NCBI GenBank assembly: GCA_002377605.1
Contig: DFQD01000153.1
Location: 1-22,056 of the forward strand
From: Gammaproteobacteria bacterium UBA3498
Lineage (GTDB): Bacteria; Pseudomonadota; Gammaproteobacteria; Pseudomonadales; Pseudohongiellaceae
DNA length: 22,056 nucleotides
Direction: 5' to 3'
Of the stretch, positions 8,136 to 15,416 are shown in pieces. The notes beneath the pieces are model-generated. The model was not told the DNA's origin and made no database searches. It saw nothing but the letters and a program-made list of their open reading frames with translations. A program made the translations under genes and the position numbers. The stretch's first letter is position 1, and the number at the start of each line of letters is the position of its first letter.

Positions 8136-9731
8136 TTATCTTGTGCCGTTATAGCCAGGACCGTAAACAATTCTGCCGGGCCGTGCTCCAGTGTGTTGAC
8201 CGTCTTCTACAACCACCTCGCCATTAACAAAAACGAATTTCATGCCTATTGCGTATTGATGGGGATCTTCGAAAGTAGCTCTATCAATAATTTCATCAGC
8301 ATCAAAGATGGCAATGTCAGCATAGTAGCCTTCCGTAATTAAACCGCGATTATGAATCCCCAAACGCCTAGCTGTTTGACTGCTCATTTTCCGTACAGCT
8401 TCTTCCAATGAAATTATTTCTCTTTCTCGAACATACAATCCGAGCACGCGCGCAAAGGTTCCGTATTGGCGGGGATGAGGGGCACCTTCGCCGAAGATAC
8501 CAACTGGCCCGTCTGAGCCAATTGCAGTTGCTGGATGTTGCATTATGCGATCAACATCGTCAGGTCCAATCGCGTGATATACAGCGGTTGCTCCGCCGCC
8601 ACGAATAATATCGAAGACAACATCGGCCGCATTTTCTGGTGTAGGTTCCATTCCTCTTTCAATGGTTAAGTCAGCAAGATTTTTCCCTGCCATGTCTGGA
8701 TCCCAAGAATTGCGGGAAATAAATACATTACTAGGATCACCACCACCACGGTCGTACAAGATCTTGTAAACTACTTCGTCTTTTATGGTTTGACGTGTTT
8801 CCGTACTATTGATTCTTTCCAGCAGCCGGTCGCGACCACCTTCCTGTGCCCATTGCGGGATTAATGCAGTGATGCCAGTTTGTGACGCTGTATAAGGATA
8901 CTGATCGATAGTGATATCGATACCACGTGCCCGCGCCTCATCTACCATGCGTAAACTGTCGACAGATGTTCCCCAATTCTCAACGCCTATTACTTTGTGA
9001 TGAGTCATCTGCACGGGAATATTTGCTTCTTCACCAATGAGGATGGTTTCCTGGACTGAATTAATTAGTTGCGCGGCCTCTTCGCGCATGTGCGAGATGT
9101 AAATGCCATTATATTCCGCAGCTATTTTCGAAAGTTCGATCACTTCTTCCGTTGAAGTAAAGCTGCCGGGCACATAAAACAATCCGGTTGAGATACCCAA
9201 TGCTCCCTGCTCCATGGATTCTCTAACCATGGTTTTCATCTGTTCTAATTCTACACGCGTTGGCTCTCGATCCTCACTGCCAATTACTTGCGAGCGAATA
9301 GTCCCCTGCCCAACAAATATCCCCCAATTTGGACTGATTCGGTGTTCCTCTATTTCTGCGAGGTGTTCACCTACTGGATAAGGAGAATTTCCATCATTGC
9401 CCTCTGTAAGAGTTGTAACCCCTTGTAGTAAAGCGCTTTCAGCATTAGGCACTTCGAATATACCGCGGAGTGCATGGGTGTGAGGATCAATGAATCCTGG
9501 CGACACGACAAGGCCAGACGCTTCGATTACTCTATTAGCAGTGGCATCGGAAAGGTCTGCTATTCGAACAATTCGGTCGTTATTAATACCAATGTCTGTT
9601 ACATACCAGGGATTACCGGAACCATCTACGATCCTACCATTGCGAATTATGGTATCGAACTGTTGTGCAATACTGACAAAAGGCAAAAGAGACACAAAAA
9701 AGCAAAATACTAGTTGGCGAGTGTTTCTCAT
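8136..9731 (-). CDS. Secreted N-acyl-D-amino-acid deacylase (D-aminoacylase family amidohydrolase)
   Basis: Amidohydrolase expected to remove an acyl group from N-acyl-D-amino acids or related compounds in the periplasm. The open frame extends to 9839, but the ATG at 9731 is preferred. AAGGA precedes it by 8 nt, it opens a signal peptide (MRNTRQLVFCFF... cleaved near SIA-Q), and it removes the overlap with the next gene. It gives 531 aa. Visible family motifs are H84 and H86 in GFIDPHTHA, H214 in YISHMREE, H244 in QMTHHKV, and the catalytic Asp D407 in AIGSDG. The cysteine that bridges metals in the Alcaligenes enzyme (GNCG) is Asp here: EGNDG, D113. The C-terminus carries the usual VFVNGEVVVEDGQHTGARPG. 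It follows the M13 peptidase gene by 28 nt, so they are likely co-transcribed. A paralogue lies at 19041-20720. Confidence 0.9.
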   Translation of the reverse strand: MRNTRQLVFCFFVSLLPFVSIAQQFDTIIRNGRIVDGSGNPWYVTDIGINNDRIVRIADLSDATANRVIEASGLVVSPGFIDPHTHALRGIFEVPNAESALLQGVTTLTEGNDGNSPYPVGEHLAEIEEHRISPNWGIFVGQGTIRSQVIGSEDREPTRVELEQMKTMVRESMEQGALGISTGLFYVPGSFTSTEEVIELSKIAAEYNGIYISHMREEAAQLINSVQETILIGEEANIPVQMTHHKVIGVENWGTSVDSLRMVDEARARGIDITIDQYPYTASQTGITALIPQWAQEGGRDRLLERINSTETRQTIKDEVVYKILYDRGGGDPSNVFISRNSWDPDMAGKNLADLTIERGMEPTPENAADVVFDIIRGGGATAVYHAIGPDDVDRIMQHPATAIGSDGPVGIFGEGAPHPRQYGTFARVLGLYVREREIISLEEAVRKMSSQTARRLGIHNRGLITEGYYADIAIFDADEIIDRATFEDPHQYAIGMKFVFVNGEVVVEDGQHTGARPGRIVYGPGYNGTR

Positions 9732-9759
9732 ATAATGCTTCCTTATACTTAAGTCTGAT

Positions 9760-11883
9760 TTACCAGATGCGAATACGCTCCCCAGGTGGTAAGTAGAGTT
9801 CATCTCCAGGCTGCACGTCAAATGCCTCATACCACTCATCGAAATTTCTTACTACTCCGTTCACGCGGTACTCAGCTGGGGAATGCGGGTCAGTTGTGAG
9901 TCGTTGAATTAATTCATCTTGCCGATACTTGCGTTGCCAAACTTGAGCCCATGCAAGAAAGAAGCGTTGGTCACCGCTTAAACCATCAATCACCGGAGCT
10001 TCATCGCCATTCAATGACATTTGATAAGCTCGATATGCGAGAGACAATCCACCAACATCTCCGATGTTTTCGCCTAGAGTGAAATTGCCATCGACAAAGT
10101 ATCCAGGCACAGGCTCGAACTGATCGTACTGTTCCGCCAAGGCAGTAGTAAGCACTTCAAAATTGGCACGATCTTCATCGGTCCACCAGTTTCGTTGAAT
10201 ACCAGCATGATCAGACTTTGATCCCTGATCGTCGAACCCATGTCCCATCTCATGCCCGATCACCGCACCAATACCACCATAGTTAACCGCCGCATCTGCA
10301 CTAGGATCGAAAAATGGTGGCTGTAAAATTCCTGCTGGAAAGACAATCTCATTAAATGAAGAGTTGTAATAAGCATTTACAGTTTGCGGAGTCATGCCCC
10401 ACTCTTCGCGATTGGTTGGTTGGCCTAATCGATTAATCTCATCTTCCCAATTGAATTCTCGAATATTTTGTGCATTGGCAAATAAATCATCGCGAGTAAT
10501 TTCAATTGACGACAAATCTTTCCATTCATCAGGGTAAGCAATCTTCGGCCGGAAAGATTGCAACTTCATATGGGCTTCTTCTTTGGTTTGTGGGCCCATC
10601 CAGTCAATCTCATCGATGCTCTGAGCAACAGCAGCACGTAAGTTCTCAACGAGCTCTACCATTTGTTGTTTTGCAGATTCTGGAAAATGGCGTTGTACAT
10701 AAACTTGCCCAACAGCCAATCCTAGGCTATTTAATGCGCCAATTCTTGCAACACCACGTTCCCATCTTTCTCTTTGCTCAGGAACACCACTGAGGATTGT
10801 TGAATAAAAGTGAAAACGTTCATTATCGATTTCTTCAGAAAGTACAGGCGCACTATCTACTATGTAACGATAAGTCATGTAGGCTACCCAGTCTTCCACT
10901 GGTGCACTATTCACGAGCTCTATGATGGGGGTCATAGCACTTGGAAAAGAAACGTTTAGATCTTCCAATTCAGTCACCCCAGCCGCTAAAAAATATGCGT
11001 CCCAGTCGATGCCCGAGAACTCAGTCTTAAACTCAGAAAATGACATTGGGTTGTAAGTAAGGTCACGATTGCGGCGTTGATCTCTCGGCCACAAATGTTC
11101 AGCAATTTTAGTTTCCAGTCCGAGAATTGCTTCAGCTTTAGCTTGGGCATTTTCGATATTGGCAAAATCAAATACTCTAGCGATATGTGACAAATATTCT
11201 GATCGTACATTCTGAAACTGATCAGTATCAAACAAGTAGTAATCGCGATCTGGAAGACCAATACCTCCTACAGATAACACGACTTGATGACGATCAGGAT
11301 CACTGCGATCTGCGCCAACATAAAAACCGAATGGGGTGGCTGTGTTATCGATGAAGGCGCGACCAAATCCTTGAATGAGTTCTTCTCGAGTATCAATCTC
11401 ACTCAGCGCGGAGAGTCCGGGCAATAATGGACTTATTCCCCGCTCGTTTAGAACTTCGGTGTTCATGTAGCTTAGGTAATAGTCACTAACCTTTTGTTCA
11501 ACCGAGCCCTGGGCTGGTTCCGTATTGGCTAGATCATCGATAATATTTCGTACTCTTTGATCAGAGCGATCGCTAAGTACTGTGAATGATCCATAGTTAC
11601 TGCGTGATGCCGGCAGCTCAAAGGTGTCCAACCACAATCCATTAGCATAGCGGAAAAAGTCATCGCCCGGTTGTGTATTAATATCCTGATGGCTCATGTC
11701 TATTCCGAATGAACCAAGTTCAGGAGCCGAAGAATTGGTGTTTACTGCTGCTGGCTGAGCTGTAGCTGTTACTTCTGTTGAAGAAGTCACAACAATTTGA
11801 TTTTCTTCTGTACCACATGCAGTTAGCAGGTTCGCAATAGAAATACTCAAGGCGATTGATAATTTGTTTGCAGACAATGACAT
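9760..11883 (-). CDS. M13-family zinc metallopeptidase (neprilysin/PepO-like), lipoprotein
   Basis: Periplasmic or outer-membrane-anchored endopeptidase for oligopeptides, 707 aa. The frame is open to 12060, but the ATG at 11883 has GGGAG 7 nt upstream and starts a lipoprotein signal (MSLSANKLSIALSIS..., lipobox LLTAC, C23). The N-terminal M13 domain starts at GIDMSHQDINTQPGDDFFRY. The catalytic domain shows NAYYNSSFNEIVFPAGILQ, then HEMGH (H544, E545, H548) in VIGHEMGHGFDDQGS, and the third zinc ligand E605 with D609 in GENIGDVGG. The C-terminus is GERIRIW, without the cysteine of animal neprilysins. The length is normal. The D-aminoacylase gene follows 28 nt downstream, which suggests sequential peptide and acyl-amino-acid breakdown. 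Confidence 0.95.
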   Translation of the reverse strand: MSLSANKLSIALSISIANLLTACGTEENQIVVTSSTEVTATAQPAAVNTNSSAPELGSFGIDMSHQDINTQPGDDFFRYANGLWLDTFELPASRSNYGSFTVLSDRSDQRVRNIIDDLANTEPAQGSVEQKVSDYYLSYMNTEVLNERGISPLLPGLSALSEIDTREELIQGFGRAFIDNTATPFGFYVGADRSDPDRHQVVLSVGGIGLPDRDYYLFDTDQFQNVRSEYLSHIARVFDFANIENAQAKAEAILGLETKIAEHLWPRDQRRNRDLTYNPMSFSEFKTEFSGIDWDAYFLAAGVTELEDLNVSFPSAMTPIIELVNSAPVEDWVAYMTYRYIVDSAPVLSEEIDNERFHFYSTILSGVPEQRERWERGVARIGALNSLGLAVGQVYVQRHFPESAKQQMVELVENLRAAVAQSIDEIDWMGPQTKEEAHMKLQSFRPKIAYPDEWKDLSSIEITRDDLFANAQNIREFNWEDEINRLGQPTNREEWGMTPQTVNAYYNSSFNEIVFPAGILQPPFFDPSADAAVNYGGIGAVIGHEMGHGFDDQGSKSDHAGIQRNWWTDEDRANFEVLTTALAEQYDQFEPVPGYFVDGNFTLGENIGDVGGLSLAYRAYQMSLNGDEAPVIDGLSGDQRFFLAWAQVWQRKYRQDELIQRLTTDPHSPAEYRVNGVVRNFDEWYEAFDVQPGDELYLPPGERIRIW

Positions 11884-12215
11884 TTTAAAACTCCCGAAAT
11901 CATCGTTATTATCGAGCGAAACCGGAGTATACCTGATTTGTTTTGATGAATAAGCTACCAGCAAATCCAGAAAAGTTATGCTCTTATATTCGGACAGACA
12001 TGACGGTAAACTCCACCAAGAATATAAAAGACCCCGATAGAGAGTGGATTTATCCAACATAAAATGGATACAAAAACCACCTCAGTGAAATTTAGTAAAA
12101 TATTTGTGAATAGTGCATCCGCAGCGTTACGAGTTCCGCTTGGTTTAGTGCAAAGGAACCATATGAGCGCTTCTGGGAAAATACGAAAACCAACTAGAGT
12201 TTTAAGGGAAATAAG
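11884..12215. other. Divergent intergenic region with a possible 18-codon ORF
   Basis: This 332-nt stretch separates the M13 peptidase start (minus) from the membrane protein gene (plus) and must hold promoters for both directions, but I see no convincing -35/-10 pair. Its only marked content is the short ORF at 12163-12219 (separate entry). The two extra coding-looking segments on the minus strand up to 12060 lack a ribosome-binding site and look like read-back of the peptidase frame. Confidence 0.5.
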
Positions 12216-12219
12216 ATAA
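12163..12219 (+). CDS. Possible 18-aa leader peptide or displaced N-terminus
   Basis: ATG at 12163 is preceded by AAAGGA with a 5-nt gap, the best ribosome-binding site in the area. The peptide is short and basic (MSASGKIRKPTRVLREIR, stop TAA at 12217-12219). Its stop overlaps the region where the following membrane protein should begin, and that gene has no normal start codon of its own. It could be a translated leader that couples translation, or the true cytoplasmic N-terminus of the membrane protein separated from it by a one-base frameshift (real or a sequencing error). It could also be chance. Confidence 0.35.
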   Translation: MSASGKIRKPTRVLREIR

Positions 12220-12737
12220 ATACAAAATGGATCGGACTAGTAGCAGTGATATTTGGCGTGCTGTTGTTGGCAAATCATAGTAACGAGCTTCTCAAGCAGG
12301 TAGTCATCGCTCCCGGTTCTGTCGCAGAACTGGGAGTTCCGGCGGACTGTCGTGCAGATGAATTGGAGGAAGAGGGTTTGAGCCTCCTGGAATGCGAGTT
12401 AATGGTGAGCAACGTACAAATCACTTTAGTTTCCTCACCTGAATGGTTTCGCCCTCTGATGTTTCTACTTTCAGTCAGTGGGGTTCTATTTGCTGCCTTA
12501 TCAATTTCAGTTGGATTTTCCTTTGTTAATAATAAAAACGTGAATGTTAACTGGGCAAAATCTTGTTTTATTGCATTGATCGTTATTGATGCAGTTATTT
12601 TTATTGTGGCGACAAACACGGGCCCACTGCTTCGAGCACAGTATCTTTGGTCAACTTTGTTGTGGTTTTTCGTTCACTTGTTTTTGCTCTTTGCGGCTGT
12701 GAGCATATCTTCTAAAGAAATTGAGGATGGTGCTTGA
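12216..12737 (+). CDS. Unrecognised four-helix inner-membrane protein coupled to cytochrome b561
   Basis: I do not recognise this family. The frame is open from 12198 (after a TAG at 12195-12197) to the TGA ending at 12737. The first ordinary start is GTG at 12246, but that would cut into helix 1 (WIGLVAVIFGVLLLA). Translation from ATA at 12216, 6 nt after AAGGGA, would keep the helix and give 173 aa, but ATA is a very unusual start. Predicted layout: helix 1; a loop of about 70 residues with two cysteines (PADCRADE and SLLECEL) that may form a disulfide; then three helices (FRPLMFLLSVSGVLFAALS, CFIALIVIDAVIFIVA, LLWFFVHLFLLFAAVSI). Its stop overlaps the ATG of cytochrome b561 by one base (TGATG), which indicates translational coupling and suggests a partner protein or assembly factor of that cytochrome. 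Confidence 0.6.
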   Translation: MNTKWIGLVAVIFGVLLLANHSNELLKQVVIAPGSVAELGVPADCRADELEEEGLSLLECELMVSNVQITLVSSPEWFRPLMFLLSVSGVLFAALSISVGFSFVNNKNVNVNWAKSCFIALIVIDAVIFIVATNTGPLLRAQYLWSTLLWFFVHLFLLFAAVSISSKEIEDGA

Positions 12738-13270
12738 TGTCTGAGCAATTGCCAAAAGCCAAAGTAGCGATGCATTGGTTGGTTGCTATAGGTGTCTTTT
12801 TTTTATTTGTAAGTAGTTGGTGGATGTTGTCGCTTCCACTCCCATCAGAAGATTTCACCTATAGGCAATTACCTTTTCAGCTGCATAAGAATGTTGGCAT
12901 AACCATCATGGTGATGGTTGTCGCTATGATTGCCATTAGTATTGTTAAGAAACGGAAGAAACTCCAGATACAAAAATCGAGAATAGAGCGATTGGCATCC
13001 CTTGATCATCTGCTAACTTACTTTCTTATCATTGCCTGCTGTATTAGCGGATATCTTTCTTCTAGTTTTAGTGGATGGGAAACCACACTGTGGTGGTTAG
13101 TTGAATTACCTGCTTGGTCAGAAGAAAACGATGACTTAAACATCTTCTTCTCAGACATTCACTTATGGACTTGTTGGGCACTACTTTCTGTCGTTTCTGT
13201 GCATATTGGTGCGGCGTTGTACCACGCATTTAGAAACGATGATGTCATCGACAAAATGTTTAGGCTTTAA
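12737..13270 (+). CDS. Cytochrome b561 (CybB-like, di-haem b membrane protein)
   Basis: A 177-aa inner-membrane protein with four hydrophobic helices. Likely haem-b ligands are H13 (AMHWLVA), H50 (FQLHKNVG), H142 (DIHLW) and H156 (SVHIGAALYH). The 14-residue gap between the last two, and the first His in a KAKVAMHWL context, match prokaryotic b561 proteins such as CybB, which pass electrons between quinone and other donors, including superoxide. The start is the ATG overlapping the upstream stop (TGATG), with GAGG about 10 nt before it; the TTG one codon earlier is less likely. Threonine synthase begins 4 nt after its stop. The physiological partner is unknown; the coupled upstream membrane protein is the best candidate. 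Confidence 0.9.
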   Translation: MSEQLPKAKVAMHWLVAIGVFFLFVSSWWMLSLPLPSEDFTYRQLPFQLHKNVGITIMVMVVAMIAISIVKKRKKLQIQKSRIERLASLDHLLTYFLIIACCISGYLSSSFSGWETTLWWLVELPAWSEENDDLNIFFSDIHLWTCWALLSVVSVHIGAALYHAFRNDDVIDKMFRL

Positions 13271-13274
13271 CTAA

Positions 13275-14504
13275 ATGAAAGAATATTCAACTTTTGTAAC
13301 TCATCTTGAATGTAGTTACACCGGCAAGACATACCCAGCAGATCAGTTACACGGGTTATCTGATGCTGGCAAACCATTATTGGTTCGTTATGACCTAGAT
13401 GCTTTAGGAAAAACTGTAAAAAAATCTTACTTGGCAGAAAGAGCTCCGGAATTCTGGCGCTACCGTGAGTTTCTACCTGTACGTAAATCAGAAAACATAG
13501 TTCGTCTGGGGGAATTAATGACGCCAATTCTTCCTGCAAAAAAGCTGCAATCAGAACTCAGTTGCGGCGAAATACTCATAAAAGACGAAGGAAGATTGCC
13601 AACCGGCTCCTTCAAAGCTCGAGGATTAGCACTTGCTGTCGCTATGGCAAAAGAATTAGGTGTTACACGCATGGCAATGCCAACAAATGGAAACGCCGGC
13701 GCAGCACTAGCAGCCTATTGTTCTCGTGCTGGAATCGAGACATTTGTGATATGCCCAGAAGATACTCCCAGAGTAAATATCGAAGAGATCGCCTTTCAGG
13801 GTTCGAAAACTTTTCTGGCTAATGGGTTTATTAACGACTGTGGCAAAGTAGTTGGAGAGGGCAAAGAAGCCATGGGCTGGTTTGATACGTCAACTTTGAA
13901 AGAGCCCTACCGAATTGAAGGAAAGAAAACCATGGGACTGGAACTTGCGGAACAAATGGGCTGGCAAGTCCCAGACGTGATTATCTATCCTACCGGTGGT
14001 GGCACTGGATTGATTGGCATGTGGAAAGCTTTCAATGAGCTGGAAGCAATTGGCTGGATTGGTTCGAAACGTCCACGAATGGTAGCGGTGCAAGCAGAAG
14101 GCTGTGCCCCAATTGTTAAAGCTTTTGAAGAGGGAAAGCGCCATGCCGAACTCTGGAGGGATGCCGCTACTATAGCGGCAGGTATTAGAGTTCCGGCTGC
14201 AGTGGGTGATTTTCTTATTCTCGATGCAGTGCGAGAGAGTGATGGCTTCGCGGTAGCCGTAAGCGATGAAGCTATAAATGAAGCCCATCAGGAGTGTGCT
14301 AAAAAAGAGGGAATACTTCTGTGTCCAGAAGGCGCTGCTACCTTGGCAGCATTAAAACAGGAACTCGCCAATGGTCGTATTCGGCCAAATGAACAAGTAA
14401 TGCTTTTTAATTGTGCTACTGGATTAAAATATTCGATGCCTTCGAAACATTACTCAATTGATTTGACTAAACCAATTAATTACGATTTTATAAAAGAAAT
14501 TTAA
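13275..14504 (+). CDS. thrC: Threonine synthase (PLP-dependent)
   Basis: Cytoplasmic enzyme that converts O-phosphohomoserine to threonine and phosphate, the last step of threonine synthesis. It is 409 aa, of the shorter archaeal/plant-like type rather than the longer E. coli type. The N-terminal THLECSYTGKTYPAD strand is typical of this group. The PLP lysine is K114 in PTGSFKARG; NGNAG (138-142) and GGGTGLIG (241-248) bind the cofactor ring and phosphate, and the C-terminal CPEGAATLAAL fits the family. Only 4 nt separate it from cytochrome b561 and there is no clear Shine-Dalgarno, so translation may depend on coupling with the upstream gene. Homoserine dehydrogenase and kinase genes are not nearby, which is unusual compared with classic thr operons. 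Other PLP fold-II ammonia lyases are a weaker alternative. Confidence 0.9.
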   Translation: MKEYSTFVTHLECSYTGKTYPADQLHGLSDAGKPLLVRYDLDALGKTVKKSYLAERAPEFWRYREFLPVRKSENIVRLGELMTPILPAKKLQSELSCGEILIKDEGRLPTGSFKARGLALAVAMAKELGVTRMAMPTNGNAGAALAAYCSRAGIETFVICPEDTPRVNIEEIAFQGSKTFLANGFINDCGKVVGEGKEAMGWFDTSTLKEPYRIEGKKTMGLELAEQMGWQVPDVIIYPTGGGTGLIGMWKAFNELEAIGWIGSKRPRMVAVQAEGCAPIVKAFEEGKRHAELWRDAATIAAGIRVPAAVGDFLILDAVRESDGFAVAVSDEAINEAHQECAKKEGILLCPEGAATLAALKQELANGRIRPNEQVMLFNCATGLKYSMPSKHYSIDLTKPINYDFIKEI

Positions 14505-14746
14505 TGTAAGGCTTGGCGCGACTCTTAGCTAGATCCGGTCGTAACTTTAGTACGAACTCATTGAGTAGAAGATGGTAATTTAGTCGCTTAGGTAGCGCCT
14601 AATTATTGAACATTGAACGATCAGAAGCTTTGCTCACCTGCTTAACTTTTAATGGTTTACTTTTGTTCCGCAAGATTGAATCCCATTTCGCTTTGGTTTT
14701 AGACAAGTTTTGGTGAACAGCATATCGAGGAAATAAAGAGAAAATA

Positions 14747-15403
14747 ATGGCAATGGATGAAGAAGAGTTTAAGGGTATTGATTTATATACCTGGCCTACA
14801 CCTAATGGACGCAAAGTTTCGATCATGTTGGAGGAATTGGAATTACCTTATCGGGTATTTCCCATCGATATCACCAAGGGCGAGCAGATGGATCCCGAGT
14901 TCATTGCATTCAGTCCGAATAATAAAATTCCCGCAATAATCGATCACGAAACCGGTACCAAGATGATGGAGTCAGGAGCGATCCTCATGTACCTGGCAAA
15001 TAAAACCGGCAAACTCATGTCACCTATGGGAGATGAATTCTGGAAACAAATGGAGTGGTTAATGTTTCAAATGGGACATATAGGCCCAATGCTCGGACAG
15101 ACCCACCACTTCGTGAAATTTAATCCGGGCAAGTCGCCATACGCAGAGGAAAGATACAGTAAGGAAAATGCGCGACTCTATCAAGTACTAGAAAATCGGT
15201 TACAAGAGAGGGACTATATAGTCGATTGCTACTCAATTGCAGACATCGCAAGCTGGCCGTGGATATCCCGTTACGAATTTCAGAAGATGGATCTGAATGG
15301 CTATCCACGACTCAAAGATTGGTATCTAAGAATTGCGGCACGGCCCGCGGTACAAAAAGGATTTAGTGTTCCTCAGGACCTACCGGTTCCTATTCCTAAC
15401 TAA
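14747..15403 (+). CDS. yfcG: Glutathione S-transferase, YfcG/Ure2p-like (nu class) disulfide-bond oxidoreductase
   Basis: A 218-aa cytoplasmic enzyme. The thioredoxin-like domain has IDLYTWPTPNGRKVSIMLEE (TPNG is the glutathione/active-site loop of YfcG and YghU), then FSPNNKIPAI and MESGAILMYLANKTG (glutathione gamma-glutamyl contact). The helical domain has GPMLGQTHHF and YSIADIASWPW, all shared with YfcG. E. coli YfcG acts mainly as a glutathione-dependent disulfide reductase rather than a classical conjugating transferase, and the same is expected here. The ATG at 14747 is chosen; a second ATG two codons later is equally possible. The 242 nt upstream contain nothing I can identify beyond presumed promoter DNA. 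It is convergent with the serine hydrolase gene, with 13 nt between stops and no terminator visible. Confidence 0.9.
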   Translation: MAMDEEEFKGIDLYTWPTPNGRKVSIMLEELELPYRVFPIDITKGEQMDPEFIAFSPNNKIPAIIDHETGTKMMESGAILMYLANKTGKLMSPMGDEFWKQMEWLMFQMGHIGPMLGQTHHFVKFNPGKSPYAEERYSKENARLYQVLENRLQERDYIVDCYSIADIASWPWISRYEFQKMDLNGYPRLKDWYLRIAARPAVQKGFSVPQDLPVPIPN

Positions 15404-15416
15404 TCTATTCAGTTTG

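Noticed and set aside
9732..9839. N-terminal extension of the D-aminoacylase to an ATG at 9839
   Set aside because: It would overlap the 3' end of the M13 peptidase gene, lacks a ribosome-binding site and would bury the signal peptide. The ATG at 9731 has AAGGA 8 nt before it.
11884..12060. Extension of the M13 peptidase to 12060
   Set aside because: The extra 59 codons precede a clear lipoprotein signal peptide and have no ribosome-binding site. GGGAG sits 7 nt before the ATG at 11883.
12207..12213. Programmed -1 frameshift joining the 18-codon ORF to the membrane protein
   Set aside because: The bases in the overlap do not form an X XXY YYZ slippery heptamer in the right frame, so a programmed shift is not supported; an indel or sequence error remains possible.
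12275..12619. Minus-strand ORF of 114 codons inside the membrane protein gene
   Set aside because: The plus-strand frame has clear membrane helices and is coupled to cytochrome b561. The antisense frame has no family features.
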